Shown here piece after piece: positions 56,574 through 64,000 of a DNA stretch of 64,000 nt. The notes beneath the pieces are model-generated. The model was not told where the DNA came from. It did not search any database and saw only the letters and a program-made list of their open reading frames with translations. This DNA comes from Sphingobacteriia bacterium. GTDB lineage: Bacteria > Bacteroidota > Bacteroidia > Bacteroidales > UBA7960. The DNA is taken from positions 17,984-81,983 of the forward strand of contig JAABRR010000025.1 of NCBI GenBank assembly GCA_011390785.1, given 5' to 3'. The position numbers and the translations under genes were made by a program. Position 1 is the stretch's first letter, and the number at the start of each line of letters is the position of its first letter.

Positions 56574-57575
56574 ATGGCATTCAATCTCAGAAACAGAAGC
56601 TTTTTAAAACTGCTGGATTTTACTCCCCAGGAAATCAAATTTTTATTGGATCTATCGCTTGATCTAAAGAAAGCAAAATATGCCGGTTACGAGCAACCCC
56701 GTTTGACAGGCAAAAATATTGCCCTGATATTTGAAAAAGACAGCACCCGCACCCGCTGTGCTTTCGAAACAGCAGCCTACGATCAGGGTGCAAGAGTTAC
56801 CTATTTAGGGCCTTCTGGTAGTCAGATTGGCAAAAAAGAATCCATGAAAGATACTGCCCGCGTTTTGGGCCGTATGTACGATGGTATCGAATACAGGGGT
56901 TATGGACAAACCAAGGTGGAAGAACTTGCTGCATATTCTGGCGTTCCTGTTTGGAATGGTCTTACCAATGAGTTTCATCCAACACAAATCCTGGCCGATT
57001 TTCTTACCATGATGGAACATAGCGATAAACCGCTTCACCAACTGAAGTTTTGCTATCTGGGCGATGCCCGCAACAATATGGGTAACTCGCTCATGGTGGG
57101 CTGCGCCAAGATGGGTGTCGACTTCCGCGCTGCTGCACCCAAAGCTGTACAACCCGCAGAAGAGCTTGTTGCTGAATGTCGCGAAATTGCCAAAGAAACC
57201 GGCGCTAAAATCACCGTTACCGACAATGTTGCCGAAGCAGTAAAAGATTGCGATTTCCTTTATACCGACGTTTGGGTTTCAATGGGCGAGCCCGACAGTG
57301 TTTGGGAAGAGCGTATTCAATTGTTGAAGCCTTACCAGGTGAATATGGATGTCATCAAAAAAACCGGCAATCCTAAAGTGAAATTCCTGCACTGCCTGCC
57401 TGCATTCCACAACCGCGAAACCACCGTTGGTGAAGAAATTTTCCAGAAATTTGGACTCGATGGAATGGAAGTGGTGGAAGAAGTATTTGAATCAGAACAT
57501 TCTATTGTTTTTGATCAGGCTGAGAACCGTTTGCACACCATCAAAGCTGTTATGGTGGCAACTTTGGGTGCCTGA
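56574..57575 (+). CDS. argF: Ornithine carbamoyltransferase
   Basis: The 333-residue protein has the carbamoyl-phosphate motif [10 protein letters not shown] near residue 56, [26 protein letters not shown], the aminoacyl-binding VWVSMGEP and [10 protein letters not shown] near residue 272. These are the features of standard ornithine carbamoyltransferase (ArgF/ArcB), not of the acetyl- or succinyl-ornithine enzymes that many Bacteroidota use for arginine synthesis. Pairing with carbamate kinase points to a catabolic role, splitting citrulline to ornithine and carbamoyl phosphate, so arcB would be an equally fair symbol. A strong terminator follows. Confidence 0.93.
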   Translation: MAFNLRNRSFLKLLDFTPQEIKFLLDLSLDLKKAKYAGYEQPRLTGKNIALIFEKDSTRTRCAFETAAYDQGARVTYLGPSGSQIGKKESMKDTARVLGRMYDGIEYRGYGQTKVEELAAYSGVPVWNGLTNEFHPTQILADFLTMMEHSDKPLHQLKFCYLGDARNNMGNSLMVGCAKMGVDFRAAAPKAVQPAEELVAECREIAKETGAKITVTDNVAEAVKDCDFLYTDVWVSMGEPDSVWEERIQLLKPYQVNMDVIKKTGNPKVKFLHCLPAFHNRETTVGEEIFQKFGLDGMEVVEEVFESEHSIVFDQAENRLHTIKAVMVATLGA

Positions 57576-57595
57576 TTCACGCTTTTTTAAAGAAT

Positions 57596-57638
57596 AAAAA
57601 AGAGCCGTTGCAATATGCAGCGGCTCTTTTTTTCTTTT
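57596..57638 (+). terminator. Strong intrinsic terminator after ornithine carbamoyltransferase
   Basis: Arms 57596-57611 and 57617-57631 (aaaaagagccgttgc / gcagcggctcttttt) pair over 15 bases with one G-U, 5-base loop, followed by a long T-run. Confidence 0.92.
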
Positions 57639-57779
57639 TTTGACCTGATACCGTTTAAAAATTTGTATTTAATAAATAGAGCCATGGTTAAATAACAACA
57701 CAGCCAGGTAAATATGATTCAAAATACAATAGTTTTTGAAGAATAGTAAAACCTAAGTTGTTAACGAAATTCTAAAGTT

Positions 57780-58376
57780 ATGAAAAGGATATCATAAAAC
57801 AGAACAACTATTTTCCCTGTATCAATAATTCTTTTGTTTGCAATTTTGTTTGTTGCAGCCTGTGATGAAAATCCTGTTGTTGATGAACCAGATAACCTCG
57901 ATACTAAAGATAAAGCAGAATATAATCTGACTGTAGCGGGAAAAGATTTAATTGGCGATGGTGTAGATTCAAACTGGGACTCTTACGAAGGGATAGTATG
58001 ACTTGGTACAGATGAAAATAATTTGCCTACCGGTACTTTAACCATATTTATAGATAGTATCGTTACTAACACTGAAGGAGAAAAAATTGCCATTATTTCT
58101 TCTGCTATGTTATCTACTGCAGATCAATTGGTTGGTACCGGTGCAGAAATTAATGGAAAACTTTATATGACCATTGGCGAAGATGAACTCCTGGGTTATG
58201 GAGATGCAAGAGCTCAATGGCTTTCTGGTGTAGAAATAGGAGCAAATTATATTGAAGCCAGAATAGGTTTTTGGGATGATTGGGGACAATTCCATATGGG
58301 ATGGTACATGAGGGAAACCACAACCGACGAATTGGTGATCCTAAGTGGAACATTCACAGCCCAAGATGGGAATTAA
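57780..58376 (+). pseudogene. Lipoprotein gene with two in-frame stops
   Basis: From ATG 57780 one frame reads MKRIS, TAA (57795-57797), then a hydrophobic signal with lipobox (LLFAILFVAACDENPVV), EYNLTVAGKDLIGDGVDSN, TGA (57999-58001), then LGTDENNLPTGTLTIF and a continuous 118-codon tail to 58376 (ADQLVGTGAEINGKLYM, WYMRETTTDELVILSGTF). No frameshift is seen, so the gene was intact until recently, or the bases are wrong. It does not match a family I recognise. The open part from 58023 could still be mistaken for a gene. Confidence 0.75.
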
Positions 58377-58450
58377 TTCTGGCCTTACCTTCGTGTTTCT
58401 ATGTAAAAAGTGACACATTGTAAAGTTTATCAGGTAAGAATGCGGCCATA

Positions 58451-58533
58451 GCAAGGTAGGCGAAAGTTGAAAACTGGCAGTCCGAATTTGGGGATGCCAG
58501 TTTTGAAGACAAGCTATGCAGCAACAGGAAATT
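58451..58533. repeat. Short inverted-repeat element, copy 2
   Basis: It shares gcaagg, tgaaaac, gttttgaagacaa (58500-58512) and gcagcaa in the same order as the element at 19792-19896. Its inner hairpin is a perfect 10-bp stem, AAAACTGGCA (58470-58479) / TGCCAGTTTT (58495-58504), with a 15-base loop. Apart from this element and the small remnant below, the gap 58377-58804 holds nothing recognisable. Confidence 0.5.
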
Positions 58534-58638
58534 ATTGATTTACAGAAACAAGAAATTGATACGTTGAAAGATCGCTTGAATCGTATCGAAAAACTTTTGG
58601 AAGATAGATGGAATTGGGGGCGCGACTTAGGTCATTAA
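58516..58638 (+). pseudogene. Coiled-coil remnant of a tail-fibre-type chaperone C-terminus
   Basis: A 40-codon frame (MQQQEIIDLQKQEIDTLKDR, then LNRIEKLLE) has perfect heptad character. It resembles the last residues of Bacteroidota proteins with a peptidase S74 / tail-fibre chaperone domain, which end in such a coiled coil. No such domain is left upstream, where the frame is stopped at 58504. Probably a fragment, not a gene. Confidence 0.45.
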
Positions 58639-58804
58639 CATTTTTATATTAAAAATATCACATCCATTTTATTTTAACTTTCATGAACCGATTAGTGAAA
58701 AATTATTGTAATTGAGTGAGTACAAGAATATAAATGGCTGTTGACAGACTATCCTTGTTACGATAAAGTTCAGTGAATCCAATTACCTAAATCAATTTAT
58801 TCCA

Positions 58805-61800
58805 ATGAAAAAGTTAGTGTATTTATTTTTACTTATCGGGTTATCCCTGCCTTCTGTTGCACAAATCAGCCTGGTAGAAACCTACCACACCGGCACTAAA
58901 GTAACGTATTATCCTAATTCGTGCGATAGTGTAATACCCGAAGCCGAAGGAAAAATAACTTTTTGCGATGGGGCCGGAAATCTCGGTGTTGTTGAAAAAA
59001 GCTATGGCCTTAATTCGCAAGTTATTAATCAGATGGCCTTTAATCATTTCAATAATGATGAGGTGTTTATCACTTCTGCGGGTATTTCTATTCGTAAAGA
59101 AGATGGTAGCTGGGATAATGTTCCGGCTTATACCGCTCCCCGCAACTCTCTTACATCAACGTTTGCACCTCAAATGCGTGATGCCATGGTTACACCCGGT
59201 GGGAAGCTCCTTTTTTATCATGGCAATATGACCGGTCTCCAATTGCTGAATCTCGTGACCAAAGAATATGAAGTAATGCCGTATTTAAATGATGTGGGCA
59301 GCACCATGAATGTGTATTCCAGAGTTTTTACCTACGATCCGGTCACCAACCTCACCTACATTCTTGCGTTTTCAGGCACAAGCGATAAGTATCTGTTTTC
59401 TTATGATGATGAAAGCTTAACCTACCTTGGTTCATTGCCTCCGTCAAGCAATGTGGGCCAACACTCCGGCAAAATGTTTCTGATCAGGGATGGGGCAATT
59501 TTTCTGGGGACCAATTCTGGCGTATTTAAAATAAATATGGATGATTTAACCGATTATACGCTTTACGATAGTGAAAATCTGTTGCCGTATAACAATGCAT
59601 ATGATATGCAGTTTGACAATGATGGAAATCTGTGGATTGTTACCGGGTGGGCTTACGATGGAGCTTTAACCAAATTAAACGTCTCCACACAAGAGGCTGA
59701 AACCTATCAATTTCCTACCAGCAACCCCGATATAAATTATCGGTTTTCAGCGGTTGCAATCGATCACGAGCAAACTATCTGGGCATTGGCAACCAATGGC
59801 CATGGATTTATCAAACTAACCTTTGATCCTGAAGATGAACCCCAATTTGAATTCTTTCCTATGTCTTATTTTGCAGATCAGGGTTATCCGGCTGTATATG
59901 CACCCGGTTCAGTATTCTATATAAACGAGAAGATTTACTTCCTGACCAGCTCCAACTCCACCACAGCCAATGAAGGGTATGAAGGGCTGATTTTTGACAA
60001 TGGTATTTGGAGAGGGGTAAGCGACGATGAACCCGGCAATATATCAGGCTTTCATGCACGCAGATATGACTATGGATATCCCGCAGAAGATGGTGTATGG
60101 TTTTTCAATTATAACGACAGCGGTGTCCTCGCCTTTTGGGATCATGAAGGAAATTATAAAAAACAATACGGAATGGGTGGGACGAACTCTTTGCTGGTGG
60201 ATACGGACAACAAACCGGTTTTTACCAATGGTACTACCCCTAAAAAGGTGGATATCCCTTTGATTTATACCATGCAGGATGCGCAAAGTAATAGCATTGC
60301 CAAACTTAGACGTTATAAGGATTTGGTTTATGCTTATAACCGCAGTGCACGCCAAATGTTGGTGTATAAAAACAATGCCATTGTGGGCAGTTATCAGCTC
60401 GATGAAACCGACTACGGCAATTTGTACAATTTTAATGTCGATAGCAATGGAAATCCATGGTTTTTCAGGATGGAAGGCAATGATATACTGGTAAAAAAGT
60501 TTGATATTAATACTCAAACAACCACCAATTATCCTACCGGAATGGGCAATATGGGATATTTGAGAAACTTATTTCCTATGCCCAATGGCGAGATGTGCTT
60601 TATTACCAGTAGCGGTATTCTATTGTCCAATAATGGCGAATTTATCCGATACAATAACTCAGATTATAACCAGTTGTGGAATCCCATTGGTGGAGTATCA
60701 GATATCAACGGGAAATTGCACATATTTACCCATGATAATGCCCGGATTGTAACCATAGAAAATCCCTATAGTGATGAACCTGTGTTCGATGTGGTAGTTC
60801 TGGATGGTACATCTGGTGTAACACCTTATATAGGTTTTTACCGGCCAGGTGGTATGATGCTCGATAGGGATGGTGATTTCTGGGGGCATGGTTCTGGCCT
60901 CTGGATGAAATTGTCATTTGAAGAGCCTGTTCCACCTTATCTCAATCTGGGTGAAACCTACGGCATTGTGGGAAGGGTATATCTCGATGCCAACGAAAAC
61001 AATCAGTACGACCCCGGCGAAGGGTATGGAAACCAGAGAGTAACCATTGTTTCGGGCGAAAATCGTTTTGATACCTACACCAATGAGAATGGAGAATATT
61101 TCTTCAGTTACATGGGTGAAAATACCGACTACAGAATCACGCTGCCATCAGTGAGCAACTTTGTACTGGCCGACGAAAGGCAAAGGGAGTTTACGGTTGA
61201 AGATATGGAAAGCGATTTTTCGGTCGAAGATTTTATGCTCAAATCGAGAAACATCAATTCACTTCTTGTGAAATCATCTGCCAAAACCGGTTTATGGGGT
61301 TTTGACAGAAATGGTTTTGAAAACAGTTTTACTACTGCCATAGGAAATATCTCCTTTACTAAATCTTTTGAAGAGCTGGAAATGAAATTCGCCTTCATCA
61401 GAGAGCCTGGCGATACCGTGACGCCTTTCCCAGAAATTGAAGAAATTAAAGTGTGGAAAATTGTTCCCAATGGTTCTTTTCATATCATTCCTTCTATAAC
61501 CATCAACCCAATGAACCATAGATGGAATCTGGAGATGAGCCCGGAATTGTATGTAAAGGAAGAAATGACAATTGATCCCGAATGGGAAGAAACAGAAGAC
61601 GGGTTGTTTATCGATTTCGCGCTGGGTCTGGTAGAACCGCTCCATACCTTTATTGTTGAAATAAAGACAGGCTTATTCTCTGCTGAGCATACCGGCAATA
61701 CCATGAGTTTTGGCGTTTTTTCCATGAAATCCTCCGGTTTTTCTAATGATCCGGATAATCCGACCGGAGGTGAAACACTTTTTCTGATTCCCAAATTACA

Positions 61801-63109
61801 GGATCCGAGAACCGGTGATTTTGGAGATATGTCGCCCTATCTTAATCCCGATGATGTATATGATGATCCGCCCTATCTTGATCCAAAGGACCTTTATAGC
61901 GATGGCCCTTACCGACCCAGAATATTCAGCTCCTACGATCCCAACGATAAGCTGGTAACTCCCGGCTTGCCCGATGAGATTAACCTTACCGATATCAACA
62001 AAAAATGGTTAACCTACACCGTGAGATTCCAGAATGATGGTAATTTTTCGGCCAAAGATGTATTCATCATTGATAAAATAGATGAGAATCTTGACCTGAA
62101 TACACTCACCTTGCTGGATCATTCTCATCCTATGCAGGTAAGCCAGATAAACATGGAAGATGGTACAGCGCTTAAGTTCTCCTTTGATGATATTTATCTT
62201 GATTATAGCGATAACGACCTGGATGCCAGTCAGGGTTATGTAAGGTTTATGATCAGAGCAACCGATACCATTGCCCTGGGTAGCATTGTGGAAAACAATG
62301 CATCCATCTATTTTGACCAAAACCCCCCCATTATTACAAATTTGGTGATGAACCAATTTATCGAACTTCACGACCTGGGCTTGCGTGCCAACCCTGAAGC
62401 AGGTGGAAAAGTAAACTTAATAGTTGCAGGCGAATACCAGGAAGGAGAACAAATTTTACTCAAAGCAGAGCCCAACCTGGATGATGAATACTTTTTTGTA
62501 AACTGGACGCTTGGAGGTTCGGTGGTAAGTGATTCACCGGAGTTTATCTACACCATGGCCGATGCAAATACAATGCTGGTAGCCAATTTTGAAAAGGAAG
62601 GTCCTGAAATTTATACCTTAAGCATCAATGTAGAACCTGCTCAGGGTGGCCAGGTAATCGTAAAGGTGAATGACGAAATCCAGGAAGAACCCTACACTTT
62701 TGAAGCAGGTACTGAGTTTTTGCTTGAAGCCACGGCTGCCAATGACTATGTATTTGCAGGATGGCAGTCAGGTACTGAAACTTTTACCCAAAACCCACTT
62801 ACCATCACACCTGACAATTCTCTTTCTCTCACCCTAAAATTTGATTTTGTTAGCGACGTAGCAGAAAATCAACCATCTGCCTTGCCCGAAATCTTTCCCA
62901 ATCCTGCCTTCGGCGATTTGCATCTATCAGCATCCCTATCCATAAGTCAATATGAATTGTATGATGCACAGGGCACTCTTGTTCAGCAGAAAACCATTGA
63001 TAAAGAGCAAACGGTGATTTCAGTCTCACACCTGAATGCAGGTATTTATCTTTTGAAGATGTATAGTGGTGACCATGTGTATATAAAGAAAGTTCAAGTT
63101 ATACGCTAG
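58805..63109 (+). CDS. Large secreted T9SS type A protein: propeller, SdrD_B-like, DUF11-like, InlB-type repeats
   Basis: The 1434-residue protein has a signal peptide (MKKLVYLFLLIGLSLPSVAQ). Residues 25-715 are repeats of the two-component-regulator/streptogramin-lyase propeller type (FDNDGNLWIVTGWA, DSNGNPWFF, DRDGDFWGHG). Then an SdrD_B-like domain at about 722-790 (GRVYLDANENNQYDPGEGYG), a DUF11-like/DUF7619-type region at about 1040-1180 (SYDPNDKLVTPG, LTYTVRFQNDGNFSAKDVFI, ASIYFDQNPPI), two divergent InlB B-type repeats (GGKVNLIVAGEYQEGEQ, then GGQVIVKVNDEIQEE), and a C-terminal T9SS type A signal (FPNPAFGDLHL, YELYDAQGTLV, LNAGIYLLKM). It is probably exported and surface-linked or released; ligand unknown. 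Standing alone, with a gap to its neighbours. Confidence 0.92.
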   Translation: MKKLVYLFLLIGLSLPSVAQISLVETYHTGTKVTYYPNSCDSVIPEAEGKITFCDGAGNLGVVEKSYGLNSQVINQMAFNHFNNDEVFITSAGISIRKEDGSWDNVPAYTAPRNSLTSTFAPQMRDAMVTPGGKLLFYHGNMTGLQLLNLVTKEYEVMPYLNDVGSTMNVYSRVFTYDPVTNLTYILAFSGTSDKYLFSYDDESLTYLGSLPPSSNVGQHSGKMFLIRDGAIFLGTNSGVFKINMDDLTDYTLYDSENLLPYNNAYDMQFDNDGNLWIVTGWAYDGALTKLNVSTQEAETYQFPTSNPDINYRFSAVAIDHEQTIWALATNGHGFIKLTFDPEDEPQFEFFPMSYFADQGYPAVYAPGSVFYINEKIYFLTSSNSTTANEGYEGLIFDNGIWRGVSDDEPGNISGFHARRYDYGYPAEDGVWFFNYNDSGVLAFWDHEGNYKKQYGMGGTNSLLVDTDNKPVFTNGTTPKKVDIPLIYTMQDAQSNSIAKLRRYKDLVYAYNRSARQMLVYKNNAIVGSYQLDETDYGNLYNFNVDSNGNPWFFRMEGNDILVKKFDINTQTTTNYPTGMGNMGYLRNLFPMPNGEMCFITSSGILLSNNGEFIRYNNSDYNQLWNPIGGVSDINGKLHIFTHDNARIVTIENPYSDEPVFDVVVLDGTSGVTPYIGFYRPGGMMLDRDGDFWGHGSGLWMKLSFEEPVPPYLNLGETYGIVGRVYLDANENNQYDPGEGYGNQRVTIVSGENRFDTYTNENGEYFFSYMGENTDYRITLPSVSNFVLADERQREFTVEDMESDFSVEDFMLKSRNINSLLVKSSAKTGLWGFDRNGFENSFTTAIGNISFTKSFEELEMKFAFIREPGDTVTPFPEIEEIKVWKIVPNGSFHIIPSITINPMNHRWNLEMSPELYVKEEMTIDPEWEETEDGLFIDFALGLVEPLHTFIVEIKTGLFSAEHTGNTMSFGVFSMKSSGFSNDPDNPTGGETLFLIPKLQDPRTGDFGDMSPYLNPDDVYDDPPYLDPKDLYSDGPYRPRIFSSYDPNDKLVTPGLPDEINLTDINKKWLTYTVRFQNDGNFSAKDVFIIDKIDENLDLNTLTLLDHSHPMQVSQINMEDGTALKFSFDDIYLDYSDNDLDASQGYVRFMIRATDTIALGSIVENNASIYFDQNPPIITNLVMNQFIELHDLGLRANPEAGGKVNLIVAGEYQEGEQILLKAEPNLDDEYFFVNWTLGGSVVSDSPEFIYTMADANTMLVANFEKEGPEIYTLSINVEPAQGGQVIVKVNDEIQEEPYTFEAGTEFLLEATAANDYVFAGWQSGTETFTQNPLTITPDNSLSLTLKFDFVSDVAENQPSALPEIFPNPAFGDLHLSASLSISQYELYDAQGTLVQQKTIDKEQTVISVSHLNAGIYLLKMYSGDHVYIKKVQVIR

Positions 63110-63229
63110 TATTGTCTGCTTCGAAAAGCATTTATTCCAATGTCAGTTACGAATCTGAGCTCAATCCCAAAACTCCGCTGGGGGGTATGGTTGTTTTCAA
63201 TGTGTTCTCAAAATTTAATTTTTATAATC

Positions 63230-63781
63230 ATGAAAAATTCAATTAAAATCAATCAAATAATCCTTGCCATGATGGTTGCCATAATGAGTTTTGGATGCGA
63301 TACCAATGATGACCAGGATATGAATCCTGACAATAACCCTTCCGGATATTTTGTGAAAGCAAAAGTTGATGGAAAACTCGTTGAGTTTAGAACTGAAACA
63401 CTGCTCGATGGCGCTATGGGTTCTTCAATTCCGGGAGTTTATGATTTAACTCTCTTAGGAGCAAGACAAGTAAGTGGACAATCGGCCCTGGCAGAATCCA
63501 TTTCAATAATTTTACGGGAAACGGCTCCCCTAACTGAAACCAGTTATTCAGGACTTGAACAGTTTGAGTATGGACTTAAAGGGGTTCTCATAGGTTATTC
63601 GCTTGAAATTGAAAATAAAGCTTATACCACAGATGCCAATGCTGCGAACTCATTTCTTGAAATTACTGAAATCAAAGAAACTTCTTTAAAAGGAAAATTC
63701 AATGGTGTAGTCATAGAGTTCCTTAGCGGTGAGACCAAAACCATTACCGAAGGAGAGTTTTTTGTTAAAAGGAGTAATTGA
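63230..63781 (+). CDS. Small lipoprotein of unknown function (DUF6252-like)
   Basis: A start at ATG 63230 (MKNSIKINQIILAMMVAIMS, 183 residues) places a lipobox (SFGCDTNDD) correctly; the open frame begins at 63140 but its first 30 codons do not resemble a signal. The mature part has the pattern of a Bacteroidota lipoprotein family near DUF6252 (GYFVKAKVDGKLVEFRTET, ISIILRETAPL, LEITEIKETSLKGKFNGVV, ETKTITEGEFFVKR). These all-beta proteins have no known role. It is 120 bases after the T9SS type A gene and could be cotranscribed. Confidence 0.82.
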   Translation: MKNSIKINQIILAMMVAIMSFGCDTNDDQDMNPDNNPSGYFVKAKVDGKLVEFRTETLLDGAMGSSIPGVYDLTLLGARQVSGQSALAESISIILRETAPLTETSYSGLEQFEYGLKGVLIGYSLEIENKAYTTDANAANSFLEITEIKETSLKGKFNGVVIEFLSGETKTITEGEFFVKRSN

Positions 63782-63830
63782 TTTTAAATAGGTATTTCTT
63801 TGGTGCCGGTTGAATGAAATATCGATTTAT

Positions 63831-64000
63831 TTAATTCAATTTGGCTTGGTTGGGCTTAAATTTCATCAGTTCGTTGCTCGAAGAAACAGATATTGGCAAT
63901 TGGAATGCTGCCTTTTCATGGGGCAGCAAATCATCGTAAACTTGAAATCTGCCATTAATAAGCCACAGAAATTGCCTAAGCTTTTGATTAAAAGAGTTCA
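63831..64000 (-). CDS. C-terminus of an unidentified gene cut by the window edge
   Basis: On the minus strand the frame ending at the TAA in 63831-63833 is open to the window edge (56 codons), reading LRQFLWLINGRFQVYDDLLP and ISVSSSNELMKF. Its composition looks coding. No family was recognised, and it converges with the small lipoprotein gene. Confidence 0.45.
   Translation of the reverse strand, partial: NSFNQKLRQFLWLINGRFQVYDDLLPHEKAAFQLPISVSSSNELMKFKPNQAKLN

Overview
The window looks like chromosomal DNA of a Bacteroidota bacterium, probably class Bacteroidia. The evidence is: two proteins with type IX secretion (T9SS) sorting domains (type B at 2-6895, type A at 58805-63109), a PorP/SprF protein, Bacteroidota-restricted families (DUF5606, tandem DUF3857 proteins, hemerythrin-LuxR pair), several promoters of the TTTG / TAnnTTTG form, and an AT-rich base composition. 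The order or genus cannot be fixed by reading alone. No rRNA, tRNA, CRISPR array, intact insertion sequence or prophage was seen.

Layout. 0-10.7 kb: a T9SS surface module, consisting of a very large repeat adhesin (5' end outside the window), a PorE-like TPR/PD40/CRD/OmpA protein with an extra SPOR-like tail, and PorP/SprF. 10.9-11.75 kb: a decayed RHS/YD-repeat gene. 12-19.7 kb, minus strand: a small plant-polysaccharide locus with GntP permease, CE15-type glucuronoyl esterase, PhoD-like lipoprotein and PA14-containing GH3 glycosidase. 19.9-22.4 kb: glutamine amidotransferase, FemAB-like transferase and a PH-domain pseudogene. 22.7-28.2 kb: a pyruvate dehydrogenase complex (homodimeric AceE, AceF, Lpd). 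28.4-33.4 kb: GNAT-nitrilase fusion, rhamnogalacturonan acetylesterase, pectin methylesterase and GH29 fucosidase. 33.9-42.6 kb, minus strand: housekeeping genes pyrD, DUF5606, MsbA-like ABC exporter, purB, yidC, pyrG. 43-47.2 kb: MFS transporter, flavodoxin-fold oxidoreductase, pyrC, polyprenol-phosphate mannosyltransferase. 47.8-53.7 kb: atypical SDR, lipoprotein esterase, two DUF3857/transglutaminase-like proteins. 53.9-57.6 kb: hemerythrin protein plus LuxR regulator with a degenerate receiver, then carbamate kinase and ornithine carbamoyltransferase. 57.8-64 kb: a lipoprotein pseudogene, a coiled-coil remnant, a T9SS type A propeller protein, a small lipoprotein and the edge of one more gene.

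The genes suggest a heterotroph that releases acetylated, methylated and glucuronoylated plant or algal polysaccharides, exports adhesins by T9SS, and can both oxidise pyruvate through PDH and gain ATP from carbamoyl phosphate. Three genes of pyrimidine synthesis (pyrD, pyrG, pyrC) lie in separate places.

No clearly new multi-gene system stands out. The signals most worth a second look are a terminator-like hairpin between promoter and start codon of pyrG (possible attenuation), the hemerythrin/LuxR pair whose receiver lacks the phospho-acceptor Asp, the nested duplication inside the adhesin, short inverted-repeat elements in intergenic DNA, and three pseudogenes, two of them interrupted only by in-frame stops.
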